Of a stretch of 64,000 nt of DNA, positions 1 to 11,900 are shown piece after piece; the first letter of the stretch is position 1; each line of letters begins with the position of its first letter. The notes beneath the pieces were generated by a model that did no database searches, was not told where the DNA came from, and saw only the letters and a program-made list of their open reading frames with translations. The stretch covers positions 10,306,500-10,370,499 of the forward strand of contig CM076659.1 in NCBI GenBank assembly GCA_038496675.1, in the 5' to 3' direction. The translations under genes and the position numbers were made by a program. Source of the stretch: Rachycentron canadum. Its lineage: Eukaryota; Chordata; Actinopteri; Carangiformes; Rachycentridae.

Positions 1-406
1 TAGTGTAAAGTTTGTTTAATTTTATCTTTACATTTCATGCATGTGAATATTCATGGTTGATTTAAGTTCACGACCAATTGTCAAATACTTGGAATTAAAT
101 CTATCAGATAAAACATGTTTGAAACAATTTTTGTATTACCTAATAAATAAAAATTTCTTAATTTATAGAGTTTATAATATTATATATATATATAATGGAA
201 ATAATGCTTTTTTAGGGATTTTTTTTTTTTAAATCCGCAACAAAAATATTTAAATATTTGCGTCAACATTTTAGGGAAATGAAGGTTTTAAATAAATGAA
301 ATAATCTGGGTATCAGTAATAAAAGCGTTGGATAAATTCTTTCAAACTGCATAATAAACATGTCTTCGGGCTTTGACGCGCAGTGAACGGCTCCCTCTCT
401 GTGCAG
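1..406 (+). other. nkx2.3: intron upstream of nkx2.3 last coding exon
   Basis: AT-rich sequence with no supported coding content. It ends in a pyrimidine-rich tract and an AG acceptor at 405-406, immediately before the homeodomain exon. I infer it is the 3' part of the single intron usual for NK2 genes, so the first exon (with the TN/eh1 repressor motif) lies to the left of this window. A short TA run sits at about 180-195. Confidence 0.7.
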
Positions 407-1059
407 ACAGCTGCGCGGTGCTGCGGGGCGAGTGTGAGGATCCAGACGCGCAGAAACCCGCCACCAAGCAGCAGCGGACCAGGAGGAAACCCCGCGTCCT
501 CTTCTCCCAGGCTCAGGTGTTCGAGCTGGAGCGGCGCTTCAAGCAGCAGCGCTACCTGTCCGCCCCGGAGAGAGAGCACCTGGCCAGCTCCCTGAAGCTC
601 ACCTCCACCCAGGTCAAGATCTGGTTCCAGAACAGGAGGTACAAATGCAAGAGGCAGCGGCAGGACAAGACTCTGGAGATGGCGGGTCACCACCACCACC
701 ACCACCACCATCACCACCCACCGCCGCCGCCCAGGAGGGTGGCTGTGCCGGTGCTGGTCCGGGACGGGAGGCCTTGTCTGACTGGATCCCAGAACTATAA
801 CACTTCTTACACGGTCGGGGCTCCAAACCCGTACAGCTACAACGGCTACCCAGCCTACAGCTACAACAGCTCGATGTACACCAACACTTACTCTTGTACA
901 TACTCCAGTTTACCTGCTCTGCCGCCCAGCAACACCACCACTAACGCTTTTATGAACGTGAATTTGGGAAACCTCGGGGCACAGACGCAAAGCCAGGCTC
1001 CACAAGGACCAGTGGTCACACCCTGCCAAGGGACTCTGCAGGGCATCCGAGCCTGGTAG
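407..1059 (+). CDS. nkx2.3: homeobox protein Nkx2.3, last coding exon (5' partial)
   Basis: NK2-class homeodomain transcription factor, nuclear, known for roles in pharyngeal endoderm, gut mesenchyme and spleen/lymphoid vasculature. The exon starts after the acceptor AG at 405-406 and ends with TAG at 1057-1059. The 60-residue homeodomain is encoded at 481-660 and has the NK2 hallmark Tyr in helix 3 (WFQNRRYKCKRQR). The NK2-specific domain core (RRVAVPVLVRDG) lies at about 733-777. Between them are ten histidines (688-717) followed by five prolines. The C-terminus is Tyr/Ser/Asn-rich and ends GTLQGIRAW, as in NKX2-3; NKX2-5 shares only the last residues. QDK after the homeodomain and PPPPPRRVAVPVLVRDG also favour NKX2-3. 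Linkage to nkx3.3 and slc25a28 supports this. The first exon is outside the window, so the N-terminal residues here come only from the splice-site call. Confidence 0.93.
688..732 (+). repeat. nkx2.3: in-frame (CAC)n/(CCG)n tract, poly-His then poly-Pro
   Basis: Ten His codons, nine CAC and one CAT, run directly into five Pro codons. The tract separates the homeodomain from the NK2-specific domain. Its near-pure triplet composition suggests growth by replication slippage. As recalled, human NKX2-3 has the prolines here but no histidine run. Confidence 0.9.
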
Positions 1060-1356
1060 CGCAGAGGCCTCATGGACAAGCTCAACTGAGAGAGACTTCT
1101 GTGGGATGGCGGCCTGGACTCATACAAATCCGATTCAAAACGATGGAGGAGAGCACAATTTAGACCCATAACGTTAGAGAAAGGACAGGCCAGGCGGCCG
1201 TGGCTCAAGGCTGGCCTGAGGAGACCCTAACCCGCTGACTGAAAACATACTGGTCTGTGCGCATTTTTCTCTGAGCCACATAGATAACTTTTGAAATCTG
1301 AAATCTCTCTGTCGATGAAAGAAGACTGTGCATAATGTGGCCTGTTGTCATTCATA

Positions 1357-1362
1357 AATAAA
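1357..1362 (+). terminator. nkx2.3: polyadenylation signal, nkx2.3
   Basis: A canonical AATAAA lies about 300 nt after the nkx2.3 stop codon and is the first one downstream. The 3'UTR would be roughly 0.3 kb. Confidence 0.6.
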
Positions 1363-2247
1363 GAAAGTAGAAACTGTGTGGACATTTTCACACACACATA
1401 CATTCAGCCCACAATGAACCCATCGGTGGCCTAATCCAGTTAAATCCCTAAAATACATAGCAAATAATAAAACGGACCACAATTACCAGTTAATGCAATC
1501 CTATTAAGTGTTATGATTTTTGTGTTTGACCAGTAGCTTTTGTTTTTACTCAAAAAGCCTTTTAGAAAATTATCAATATTGATGAAATTAAATGACGCAA
1601 GTGACTGTGCTGAACTGTGTTATGTGTGCGTTTGTGTGTGTCTGTGGCGCCTCAGCAAATACACTACAGGACAGTGTAAAAATATAAAAATACACATTTC
1701 AGTGGCGTTTCTGATCTTTTCCTTTCGGCTCATCACAATACAATATTCATATGAGTGTGGAAAATGAATTTATGTTGAGTTTATTCCTAAAGTCTATAGT
1801 TTGTGATCGACCCAAATCGTTTCTCAAGCCTAGAAATTTTTTTTTTGTTTTGTTTTTGTTTTATTTTATCTTTTTTTTTTTTTTTACTTGTGAGAAAGCT
1901 TGTAGGAGACTTTGGTCTCAGACAAGAACCAGAAACGGGGAGAATTTAGAGGCGAGCTAATGTCCGGTCAGGATTCACAGATGGACATTAACCAGACAGC
2001 CAGCATCCCCGGGACCCACAGAGCGAATACCCTCACAGAGCTGTGGATGATAAATACCCATGGAAAATGTTCTCTCTGTTGATGCATGATCCTGAAACAC
2101 AGCCCAGATATTTTGTAATATAATATGACCATATCCCACAACACAAATATCCAGATAAATAAATATGAATCACAATAATAAAATACTTTCGATAAACCTT
2201 GTAAAATCATAATTATCCACATTTTCAGAGATTTACTCTTGGACGGA

Positions 2248-2249
<2 letters not shown>

Positions 2250-2314
<65 letters not shown>
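2250..2314. repeat. (CA)n microsatellite
   Basis: An uninterrupted CA dinucleotide run of about 32 units. Confidence 0.97.
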
Positions 2315-2318
<4 letters not shown>

Positions 2319-2399
2319 GATTGGAGATTAAACAAACACCTTCACCTCCCAGACATGGTCGAGTGCGCAGACACTATTAATGGAGATGAATGGCAGCGT

Positions 2400-2760
2400 A
2401 AACCCAGTGTTTGTCTCCTCTGATAGCCTCGCTGGGCACTTCCCCTGGCTACTGCACTGCCGGTAGGACATACCTGGTGTCAGCTCTAAGTGCTGCACAG
2501 TCACAAGTGTAAATAGAGCTGGCGACAGGACGGCGATGCCTGAGGACGCGGCCTGGCCACGGCTGCTCTGACAGGCGCTGCGATCGCTATCTCCTGCTTC
2601 CAAAGATAGCAGCTCGGCTCATCGCTGCGCTGGGGCGCGGAGTTTCCCAAAACAAGGTCGCCAATAGCAACCACTCAAGGAGCTCACAAAAGAGCCAGGG
2701 CCCAAATATAGAGACGAAGAGGTGCGTGGAGAAGCTGGAGTTAAGGTTGTCCCATTAGGG
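2400..2760. promoter_or_regulatory. candidate enhancer block between nkx2.3 and nkx3.3
   Basis: This block is GC-richer than its AT-rich surroundings and has no long reading frame. It holds several GATA-type cores (TGATAGCC, GCTATCTC, AGATAGCA) and a near-perfect CArG-like element at 2702-2711 (CCAAATATAG). Position between two NK homeobox genes and motif content suggest a cis-regulatory element. Conservation cannot be checked here, so the call is an inference. Confidence 0.3.
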
Positions 2761-3510
2761 TGGCTCTCCAACTAACCTGAAACAGGGCATCGGATGGTTA
2801 TGGAAAAAAGTTTTTTCAGGACTGCAGCTGATTTATCTCAGATCTGACCGTGCCTTCATTTCTGACTTCACAATTCAACGTGTTACATTTAGACACAACA
2901 CATTTGAACTGCATTTCTGCTAAATCTGAATTTGGAGCGGTTGAAGGCTTGAGAGTTGTTCAGGGTGTTTTTGCGCCTCATAAACAAAACGGACTTGACT
3001 TGAGTGTGAAAGCAGATGAGGCATCACAAGACCAAGATTTAAACATGATTTGTCTTGTGCGTAACAACAGCATTTGTGTGGCATCATCCTTGTGTTAGAA
3101 TACATTTTGTCTGTAGAGACTCGGTCGACCGGTCCGGAGGCCGCGTGTTAGAGGAGACGAGGAAAGAACGGGAAGGTGAAAACATGAACGGATTTGGACT
3201 CAGGTTAGAAATCAGGCACGTAGTCTATAACGGTGAGTGGGTGAAGGTGAAGTAAAGTCTGTTTCATTCAGAAGTCATCATCATTTATTGTAGCAAACAT
3301 GTTTTTGAGTAATAAATCCCCACAGGGTTTTGCTGAAGAAACATTTTACATTGACATCTCACGGCTCGGACACGTTAGTGTGCTACAACTTCCACGCAGC
3401 TTTGTTTTGACACCCCGGAGCTGTGCAGAGAGAAGAAAACAAAACAACAGAGGAGGCAGATCACAGATCTGTCATCGCGTCTCCTCGTCGACGGATAGGT
3501 CTGCTGATTG

Positions 3511-3514
<4 letters not shown>

Positions 3515-3551
<37 letters not shown>
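3515..3551. repeat. (GA)n microsatellite
   Basis: An uninterrupted GA dinucleotide run of about 18 units. Confidence 0.95.
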
Positions 3552-3553
<2 letters not shown>

Positions 3554-4520
3554 TGGAGGAGAGCGGGTCATAGTTGTCATCTTTTATCATCTTACTTTGG
3601 AAACCATGCATGATAACCACGTGGCGGCGCTACTCACCTGTCTGAGCAACAGGGTTAGTCCCCTTTCACAATAAAAACCTCCTGCTGTGGTGGCTCTTAG
3701 TCATTTAATTCAATTTCTGTCATGAGCTTCGGCTTTAAATCAGAAGAATTGCGAAGCAAATTTTAGATTAGCTCGATATGGTCATGTTAAAGTGTTGCAG
3801 AACTGGAACTGAGTGGAGGCCAAATCAAAGTTGAATCGTGATATTTGGGCCTGTACCAGAAATGTGAACCTGGGCTGCAGCATTCATGTGGAGGGATTTA
3901 AGAACATGCAAACATATATGCAACATAAAACAACATACAACAGTTCTGCGAACTTTACGCATCTGGTTTTCTTTCTTATGATAAATACTTGGTAAACCCA
4001 CGGAGGCTGAAACGGCTCCATTTTGCAAGAATACTTCACAGCAACCGTCTGACTGTCTAATATTCACGGTAATATTAAATAAATGTTTGCACAACAGCGG
4101 GGAATTGCTTTACTTCCCTCCACAATAATGAAAGACTCAAATCAATGGAGCGATTAACCCCTCTTTAAAAAAAAAAAAAAATAGTTCCCTGTGCTCGTAA
4201 CGTGAGCTAATAAAAAGAAAAATCACATTACCAGCGTGAAATAGCGCTTCTTCAAAATCCCTGTGCACCGTCCGGAGTTGGAGCCCAGACTCCAGGGTGA
4301 AGCTGGGCGGTGCGAGGGAGGGACCGGGCGGAGGAAACAGCCTATCAAACGTTAACTGGAGCTGCTGCTGTAATAGACTTGACAGCTCCTGATACAGGCT
4401 GTTCATTACCAGACCGAAGTTTGTTCACCACAATTAAATCAAACTATTAAAGAGAGAGCGTGAAATGGTCGACTCAGCAGGAAGGTTCGCTTTCGAGCAG
4501 CTCATCTCTTGATGCCTCCA

Positions 4521-4526
4521 TATAAA
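4521..4526 (+). promoter_or_regulatory. nkx3.3: candidate TATA box, nkx3.3
   Basis: TATAAA lies 44 nt before the ATG at 4570, in a suitable position for a start site near 4550 and a very short 5'UTR. Transcription-start evidence is needed. Confidence 0.4.
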
Positions 4527-4569
4527 TCCCGTGCGAGCTTGAGGGACTGTCTGAGCTTTTATTTCAATC

Positions 4570-5897
4570 ATGACATTAAGTTTTTCGTCCTTCTCCATCA
4601 AAGACATCCTCACCGGACGTGATACCCGCGGGACGACCGGCGGCAGGAGTCCGGAGACGCTCTGCGCACAGAGGCGGAACACCTGCGGCACCGGGGCCAC
4701 TGATCTGACTCTCCAGGACGCGGAGGAGGAGCGCATCCAGCCGGAGAGACTTCCTCCCGGTGTCAGGCTGCCTTTGGGAAAGCTCCGATCCGGTACCTGC
4801 AGCGAGGAGGCCACAGAGGAAACTGAGCACAGAGAAGGTGATGGTTATTATGGAGTGGTGAAGATTCTGTGGTTTCACACATGTGGCAATAAGACGATGC
4901 TTTTCTGAATTTGGAGTGCACCACATAACAACATCTTGAAATTGCTTAATTTGGGGGGGAATTGAAACAAATTTTGCCAATTTTGCCTTGGAAAATGAAA
5001 AAAAATGAATTTGTTTTTCTTTGTGGAATTTCTGTCAATTTTTTAGGTAAAATTTAGGTTTGGTTTTAATGCCATGGTGAAATATTTCAGCAGCAGTTAC
5101 AAACAATTTTAACAATCTAATGTATTTGTATAAAAATATTACGATTTTCTGCATATTTGTTTTTTCTTTTTTTGAGAAAAGTCGTCAGTGTCTGGGAAAA
5201 CAACACCATAAAATGGCCTTTGAATTCATTTCACAATGTCCTCTGAGTGTCTGACGGCGTGAAAGGGACAGAAGAAGAAGAGCTCAACCTCAGCAGCGTG
5301 TTGAAGTGACCTCTCAGCCAGCAGCTGACCTTGTCGAGACTTACTGTTGTCACACATCGTTGCTGTCTTTTCTTAGGCGCCGCAGACCAGCAAACACAGT
5401 GCGTGGAGCGGGACGAACGGCAGAAACAAAGGGCGGAGGAGGAGGCGGAGGATGGATGCCATCAAAGCGGGGACTCGGTCAGCTGTTCGTCCGATGAGCA
5501 GCAGTCCAGGCCCGGCACCAAGAAGCGCTCCAGGGCGGCCTTCTCCCACGCGCAGGTCTACGAGCTGGAGCGCCGCTTCAACGCGCAGCGGTACCTGTCG
5601 GGCCCCGAGCGGGCCGATCTGGCCGGAGCTCTCAAACTGACAGAAACCCAGGTAAAGATCTGGTTCCAGAACCGGAGATACAAGACTAAACGGCGGCAGA
5701 TGGCGGCGTACAGCTCACCAAAGAAAGCAGCAGTCAAAGTGCTGGTGAGGGACAACCAGAAGCAGTACCACCAGTGCAGCGGGGTGCACATCCCAGTGAC
5801 TGTGCCGCTGTACCAGGCCTACCAGTACCACCCACACCTGTACTACTACTCCCAGCCCTGGAGCATGAGCAGCGTGCCCTGTGGAGGGCTGCCCTGA
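4570..5897 (+). CDS. nkx3.3: homeobox protein Nkx3.3 (bagpipe-type), complete
   Basis: NK3/bagpipe-class homeodomain transcription factor, nuclear, known in visceral mesoderm and skeletal patterning. Two exons, 4570-4837 and 5377-5897, are joined in phase 1 by a GT-AG intron; the split codon reads Gly, and the protein is 262 residues. The N-terminus contains an eh1/TN-like Groucho-binding motif (SFSIKDIL) within the first 15 residues, which fixes the start. The homeodomain is encoded at 5520-5699 (YELERRF, WFQNRRYKTKRRQ; the KTK after RRY is NK3-like, not NK2-like). After it comes a short NK3-type block (AVKVLVRD) and a Tyr-rich tail. The middle of exon 2 before the homeodomain is acidic and Gln/Glu-rich. 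I call it nkx3.3 rather than nkx3.1 or nkx3.2 because of linkage with nkx2.3 and slc25a28. Family certainty is high; the paralog number is less certain. Confidence 0.88.
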
Positions 5898-6101
5898 AGA
5901 GCTCCACTGCTTTGGAGGCTCCAGATACAAGGTGTCTGCCTGTTTCAGCAGCTCTCTGTTCAGGCAGTGATGCTGCGCCACAAGGGACGTTTTGGTAGGA
6001 AGAATCTTTCTTGGCACATTTCTGAAGCCTTTGCGTTCAGACTGGTTGACAATGCATAGTTTGTCAGTTTGGTATTTTTTTTTTTTTAGTTTTCATGGTT
6101 A

Positions 6102-6112
6102 ATAAAATAAAG
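6102..6112 (+). terminator. nkx3.3: overlapping polyadenylation signals, nkx3.3
   Basis: Two overlapping AATAAA hexamers (6102-6107 and 6107-6112) lie about 205 nt after the stop codon and follow a T-rich tract. Confidence 0.6.
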
Positions 6113-8079
6113 AGTTTGTCATCACGCCTATAGTTAAACTTAGAGACAGGCCTTATTATAATTATTATAGCCAGAAAAACTAAAAGATATTTCATATGTG
6201 ACATCTCCTGCCATATATTATGAAGCTCCTTTGAGTTATATAGAAATATTTAACACATAAGGCCAAGTTTTGAGTGTGGTCATTATTTTGTAATGATTTA
6301 CAAGAAAAAAAGAAAAATTTTAAAAGTTAAAACTCTAACTTTAGAAATGACAATTTCTAAAGAATAAGATTTAATTCTCATCCTACAGTGATTTTTGTAA
6401 AGTCTTTAAATATCAAAATACTGATAAAAAAAATGTAAATAAATCTGTGTGTGCTCTGTATTCATTAGCCAAGTTAAATTACATTGGTCAATTCATACAA
6501 AAGAATTGGATTAACTCCAGTGGGTCTTAGTGATCGTCCATTTTAAGCTACGAAACAGAACAGAGAGGAATCCTGAATTTATACAAACCCAACGAGAGAG
6601 TGACTTTTCTCAATGTGCGAGAAGTATGATGATACTCTGACATTTTTAGTAGGTATTAATTTCATTTATGGGACATATTTATTGATCATGAAGCTCAACT
6701 GGACACCTCCAAGAACACATTCTTTACATGAGGTTTATGGAGCTTTACTAAGCTTTCAGAGGGTCTGTCTGTGTGTACATAATACAAAGTGACAGATTAA
6801 GAAGCAGCCGGGCTGAGCTCATACAGCATGAAAATATAATTTACACTATACTCTTTAAAAAGTTTGTGTGTGTGTGCGTTAAAAGGGATGTGATATCCAT
6901 CATGCAAAGAACTGATTAACTACTCAAAAAATTTACTGACTGATAGAGAAGGTGAATACTTACTGTTTTCTTTTTTTAAAGGTGCATTTTTTTTGCATGT
7001 GTGTAAAGCGTCCTGCAACGTCTGCCCATACCCTCTACTGTGTGCTGCATGAGTCACAGGGGGCCAATAGACCGTGGAGAGGTTGCACCATCCAGCTGGC
7101 CTGCACAAGACAGCACACATTAATCATACCTTACTGAAAAGACTGCGCCCTCATCCCAAAGTAAAAAACACAATAGCCACACTTGATAAGAAAATAAAAA
7201 CATAACTCTTGAATGAGGTGACTGCTGCTCTGACAGATTTCTTAACTGATTTTACATATCAGCCAGTTGGCATTAGCTGCCAGGATTATGCGGCAGAAAT
7301 GGAGCCTGCAAAACACTCTGCCCTCACTGATGCACTACAGATAAACAGATAAAATACATTTTGTATGTGCTCAGGAATCTAAAAAAGATACCAATACAGG
7401 ACTTGTTTGGCATGTTCTGTGAATTCACTTTGACACTACAGTGTCATCATGACTTAAATGTTTGCCAGTATCTGTCCACAGCAATGTAGTCAGGTCTGTA
7501 TTAGCCTAGAAAATATTATTATCATTACAATATTACAACATTAAAGAGGCTGTGGCATCAAAGAAATGTGATCTAAAATAGGTACTTCAAGTTCCTGGTT
7601 CCCACAACAAGCTACTTTGGCCTAGAGGATCACCCTATGCCATATGCTGGCACCAGCCCAAACCTCATTTATCTCTTACATCAAAACACCACTTCAAGCT
7701 GTCCTAAGTGGTTGGCATTGTGCACAACAGGTTTCTGGGCGGAAGAAATAACACATCTCCTCTTGACTGTCTGACTATAAGTTGGCAGGGCACAATTAAG
7801 TAATTATTTTGTATTTACTCAGGGTATATTTGCTATTCAAAACTTAGACGACTAAGACTCTGCAACATAAAAGGCCGTTGCATTGTGGCTCCAAAGTATT
7901 CCACTTTCTATGAGCTCTCATTATTCACATTGTGCTGGTGTATGGCTGCTCTTGTCATTGCTGTCTACCATGACTAGATAAGACCTTTTCTTTTCCTGCA
8001 GCCCGCCTGATGTCACATTGATGTAAATTTCCATAGAGAAAAAAGAAAGACCGTGGAGAGGTAAGACGAGAGCAATACA

Positions 8080-8290
8080 ACCACAGACTGTATGAAAAAA
8101 AATGGATGTAGACCCCACTGGTTTGAAAAAGAAGTCCAACTGAAGTCTATGGGAAATATCCTACTTATGTCAGTAAACGTTTCCTCGTGAGTTTATGGTC
8201 TCAGTCTCTAGTTTCAAGTCTTCTTCATTACAAAATGATGTTCATTTTTTAAATATGGCCCCATTTAGAGGAAAAATAGACCACAGAGCA
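8080..8290. repeat. probable dispersed teleost repeat fragment
   Basis: Phrases such as ACAGACTGTATGAAAAA and GTTTCAAGTCTTCTTCA resemble a high-copy repeat commonly met in fish intergenic DNA. It is degenerate and no coding part is seen. Identity is from memory of typical fish repeats, not from a search. Confidence 0.4.
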
Positions 8291-10975
8291 GGGGACGACT
8301 GCTGTGTGACATACAGACTGTACAACACATGGCTGACAATCAGGACAGAGTACAGAGCAGGAAAAAGGCACACTTCACTCCTCCCGAGCGACACTTTCTC
8401 TTACAATTATAGGTTCTTTTGGTTACCGAAAAAAAAAAAAAAAAAAAATCAAGATGGCAAGATTTGCAAACTCAAATCTCAAAATAACAGGTGTCATGAT
8501 AGTGGTTTGCCACACACAGCACAGGAAGATGTGCATGGCCATGGACCTGAACTGAAAGTGAGGTTGAGTATTATGATAGCCTTCATCTGACAGCTGGTGA
8601 TGCCTTTGTCTTAAATAAAATCATAACTGTGGTTTATTGCTATTATTATAATTAGTATTGGCATATTTTTTAAAAATCAGTTTTGATATAATAAAACTCA
8701 TCAAATTAACTGATGGAGTCTGGGAACATGGCAGCGCTGCTACAGGAAGTTGAATGGGGCAAGAGACACAAGCAGTCACACAATCACACAAGCAAACATA
8801 CTTAAGTAAAAGTCCTGAAAACCGGGATATTCTATGAAAGATGACGACAAACTTTCTTCAGCTCACTTTTTTTCACTAACAAGCAGATATTTGTAAAATG
8901 TAGAGGCATTTCCTAATACAGTATTTCAAAGATACAACTAACAATGAACTCCACAACAAAACAGGTTACACGTTACAACACCATAGCGACAGTATATCAT
9001 TGCATTGAATGGGGTAAGCTTTAGGTGGCTTTACTCACGCTCACCAAAATGATCTGTTACCATGAGAGGACTCTGAAGAGGGGGGTATGTCTATGATAGA
9101 TGACACACATAAACTTTCTTCAGCCCCTTTATACAGCTCTACGCTGGAGCCCTCCAGCTTTTACCTATGCTCTTGCTGGTGTTAGGCTAAGATATAAGAA
9201 TTAAACAATGATTTTTGCCTCGTCCTCTCAGTAACTGGTAAATTTTATCATTATAGAGAGGAATTATGACCAAAAACTATGAAAATAAAAGTCTATAATG
9301 AACCAGCTTATATCTTATATAAATATCTGAAATATCACATTTTGATGGACTTGACTTGAGGGGGGGTCCACAGGCATTTCCTCTAGTGCGCACTGTTATC
9401 AATTTATTTTTAATAAATGATTATGATGTCAATGAAGCACAACTGCCCGATCTTTTTTTGTCTAGAAGTCTTGGATCATCACTGCCACTATCGTAGCTTT
9501 ATACTCTTTGTGTCAAAAATGACAATTTCTATTTCTACAACTAAGTGACCACTACAAAGGAAGTGTTGAGTGAGTGAACCCGGGAGTGATTTCACACACA
9601 GCCTCATGTGCCTTTTAGTTCATAGACTGTGGAACTGGGTTGGTTGCTTTGCTCAATTATCCATCAGACAATCTCAACACTAAAAAACACACTGCAGACA
9701 CCAAAGGAAAGCTGACACCAAAGTCTGTGACTTTATCACTGTATCACTCTCAGTCATGTCACAGCCATGGCAGTCCTTCAGCTGCCTCTCTGGCAGGGAA
9801 TGTGCTCCAGCCAGTCAGCTACTGAGCCATCAAACATTACTGTATGTATAAATGTGTAATGCTCAAGTATGCAAATATTTTGAGTTGTGCTTTATTTATG
9901 TGCCTCCGCATGAATAGGCTCATAAAGCAAAGTGAGAGAATGAAAGGAGCCAGACAGAAGAACATGTTTGTCTGCCTCTTTGAACGATCATCAGCACCAG
10001 CTTCCACAACTTAACAAAGCATTAAATGGCAGATATAAATGGGACTCATTACTGCCAGTGGTAACAGGTCATTTCCTTTTGTACTTTATGTTGCTGCAGA
10101 TTTCTCAGCTGGGAGGAATGTGCCGAGGGTGGGGCTGAGCTACGGTGAGCAACACAGGAATGACAGTCCTCACCTAATCCATGTTTGGCTGCACTTTTCA
10201 GATACAGATCTATTGACAGAGAGTTCTCACAGGGCTCCTGAACAGCAATTAGACATGCATTTCCGATGCTCCTATTGTAACAGGAATCATTTTCTCAAGG
10301 GCCTTGTTGATTTAAACAATATCATATTCACTTAACGGCTGCTGGCACTGAGACCTCTGGGTAATATGAACAGATTTCAAGCTCACACGAACACGAGACT
10401 GGGAGAGGCCTCCCTCTTAAAATGATGCAGATCCTGCCAATTGTTGATTGTTCCATCAGAAACAACTAGAACAACAGATAAACGTTCGCTTTTCGGAGAA
10501 AAGCGATGTGTGTTTTGTTGCCATTAATGCGTCAGCCCTCAACAGACACAGGGCAGGAATCAGGAAGGAGAGAGGTCATGGTTAATATACCTCTGTTTAA
10601 AGACAGATCTGCTTCCCTTTGACCTGGTCATACACAGACACACACAGACACACACAGCAAATAATCCCACCCAGAGGACTCTTCAGGCTTGTTCCAGAAA
10701 CTATTAGCAGATAGCATCAGTGCATGTAGGAATGTAAACATTTACAGTAAAGCTATAAGACATCAACTCCCCCTGGGGGAGACACATCCATCACATGGCA
10801 ACAGCATCAGTTCTCACAAACCCCCCTGGTTTCAAAAGGAATTAGACATCACACCTTTGCGCACAATTTGAACCGCTCTGTGTAATCAGCTCACATTGTT
10901 CTGTCTGACGTGTATTCAAATTCACTCTTGCATGATTGCGCTGCTGTTTTCATAAAAATGCTCTGCTACCAAAGT

Positions 10976-10978
<3 letters not shown>

Positions 10979-11040
<62 letters not shown>
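10979..11040. repeat. composite (TA)n-(TG)n microsatellite
   Basis: About 15 TA units pass directly into about 15 TG units, followed by a T run at 11041-11048. Confidence 0.95.
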
Positions 11041-11044
<4 letters not shown>

Positions 11045-11639
11045 TTTTACATTTCAGGCTGAGCAGAGTAGAGCACCCAGCAGTTGACGTGCCCTAGTGG
11101 TTATAGTAGTGTGCATGTAAAGAAATGCAGTGATCCCAGGTCTGTGTTTGTCAGGAGCAGGGGCAGAGGGTGGGACGAGGATTAGAAAGGATAGAAAGAT
11201 GAGCCCACCCAGAACTTAAAGCAAGCAGCACAGGTCTAGTCCACATGGTGTGTGTGTGTGTGTGTGTTTCTGTGTTGTGTGTGTGTCCATTAGGAGCAGA
11301 TACAGGATGTTCAGTGCTGAGAGATTAAGTGTATTTGGAGGCAGATTGAAAAAAGGGGAAAGCTCATGAGTGAATGAGTTTTTAATATTTTTGCACTATT
11401 TTGAAAACTATTCCTTGAATATTAAATTAAAACTATGTGAAATGAATGCGGAGACGTGAAAGGTTGTATGAACATATTATATATGCATCTGTAGAAACAG
11501 CTTGCCTGTTAGTCATTTGGAGTGTGTACTCTGAGCTCCTCTGTCCATAGATGGACAGGAAGTTTTCCAAGCTGCTACATTTCCTTCCTCTGACTCTTCT
11601 CCACTCTCATGTCTCCCACACACATGCTAAGACAGACAC

Positions 11640-11900
11640 ACTCCTCCAGAGCCAGCCGGAGGAATCCAAATGTTTTAATTAGCGGCGATAAGCAGAGACA
11701 AGGAGAGCATTGAGTATTCTCCTATCAGAAGGCTGATAAAGGAACTACTCAGGCCCCACTTACCGCCTCTCAAACTTCCCTCCTCCCCCTCCTCTTCATC
11801 CTGAGACGAACATCACTGATGCAGGAAACACTGAGGCCAGGTGTCATCTTTTAGTTATCATCACAACACCAATTAAAGCTGCACTTTCCGCCACTGACAG
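11640..11900. promoter_or_regulatory. candidate enhancer with GATA and homeobox cores
   Basis: Low-repeat, mixed-composition block with a TTTTAATTAG homeobox-type core (about 11673-11682), GATAAG at 11687-11692, an inverted GATA core at about 11722-11726 and GATAA at 11735-11739, plus AATTAA cores near 11870. The cluster contrasts with flanking simple repeats and contains no long reading frame. The regulatory role is inferred from motif density and from position beside NK homeobox genes. Confidence 0.27.

Larger units (their letters stand above)
1363..4520. other. intergenic region between nkx2.3 and nkx3.3
   Basis: No gene is supported. It contains a CA microsatellite, a GA microsatellite, a GC-richer block at about 2400-2760 described separately, and homopolymer A/T runs at 1839-1884 and 4167-4181. 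The short reading frames here have no family features and overlap the simple repeats. Confidence 0.6.

Noticed and set aside
407..1059. nkx2.5 as the identity of the first homeobox gene
   Set aside because: The terminal GIRAW is shared, but GTLQGIRAW, the PPPPPRRVAVPVLVRDG block and linkage with nkx3.3, slc25a28, pyroxd2 and loxl4 fit nkx2.3.
8195..8590. 131-codon ORF
   Set aside because: It spans a dispersed repeat and a poly-A run; no protein family features.
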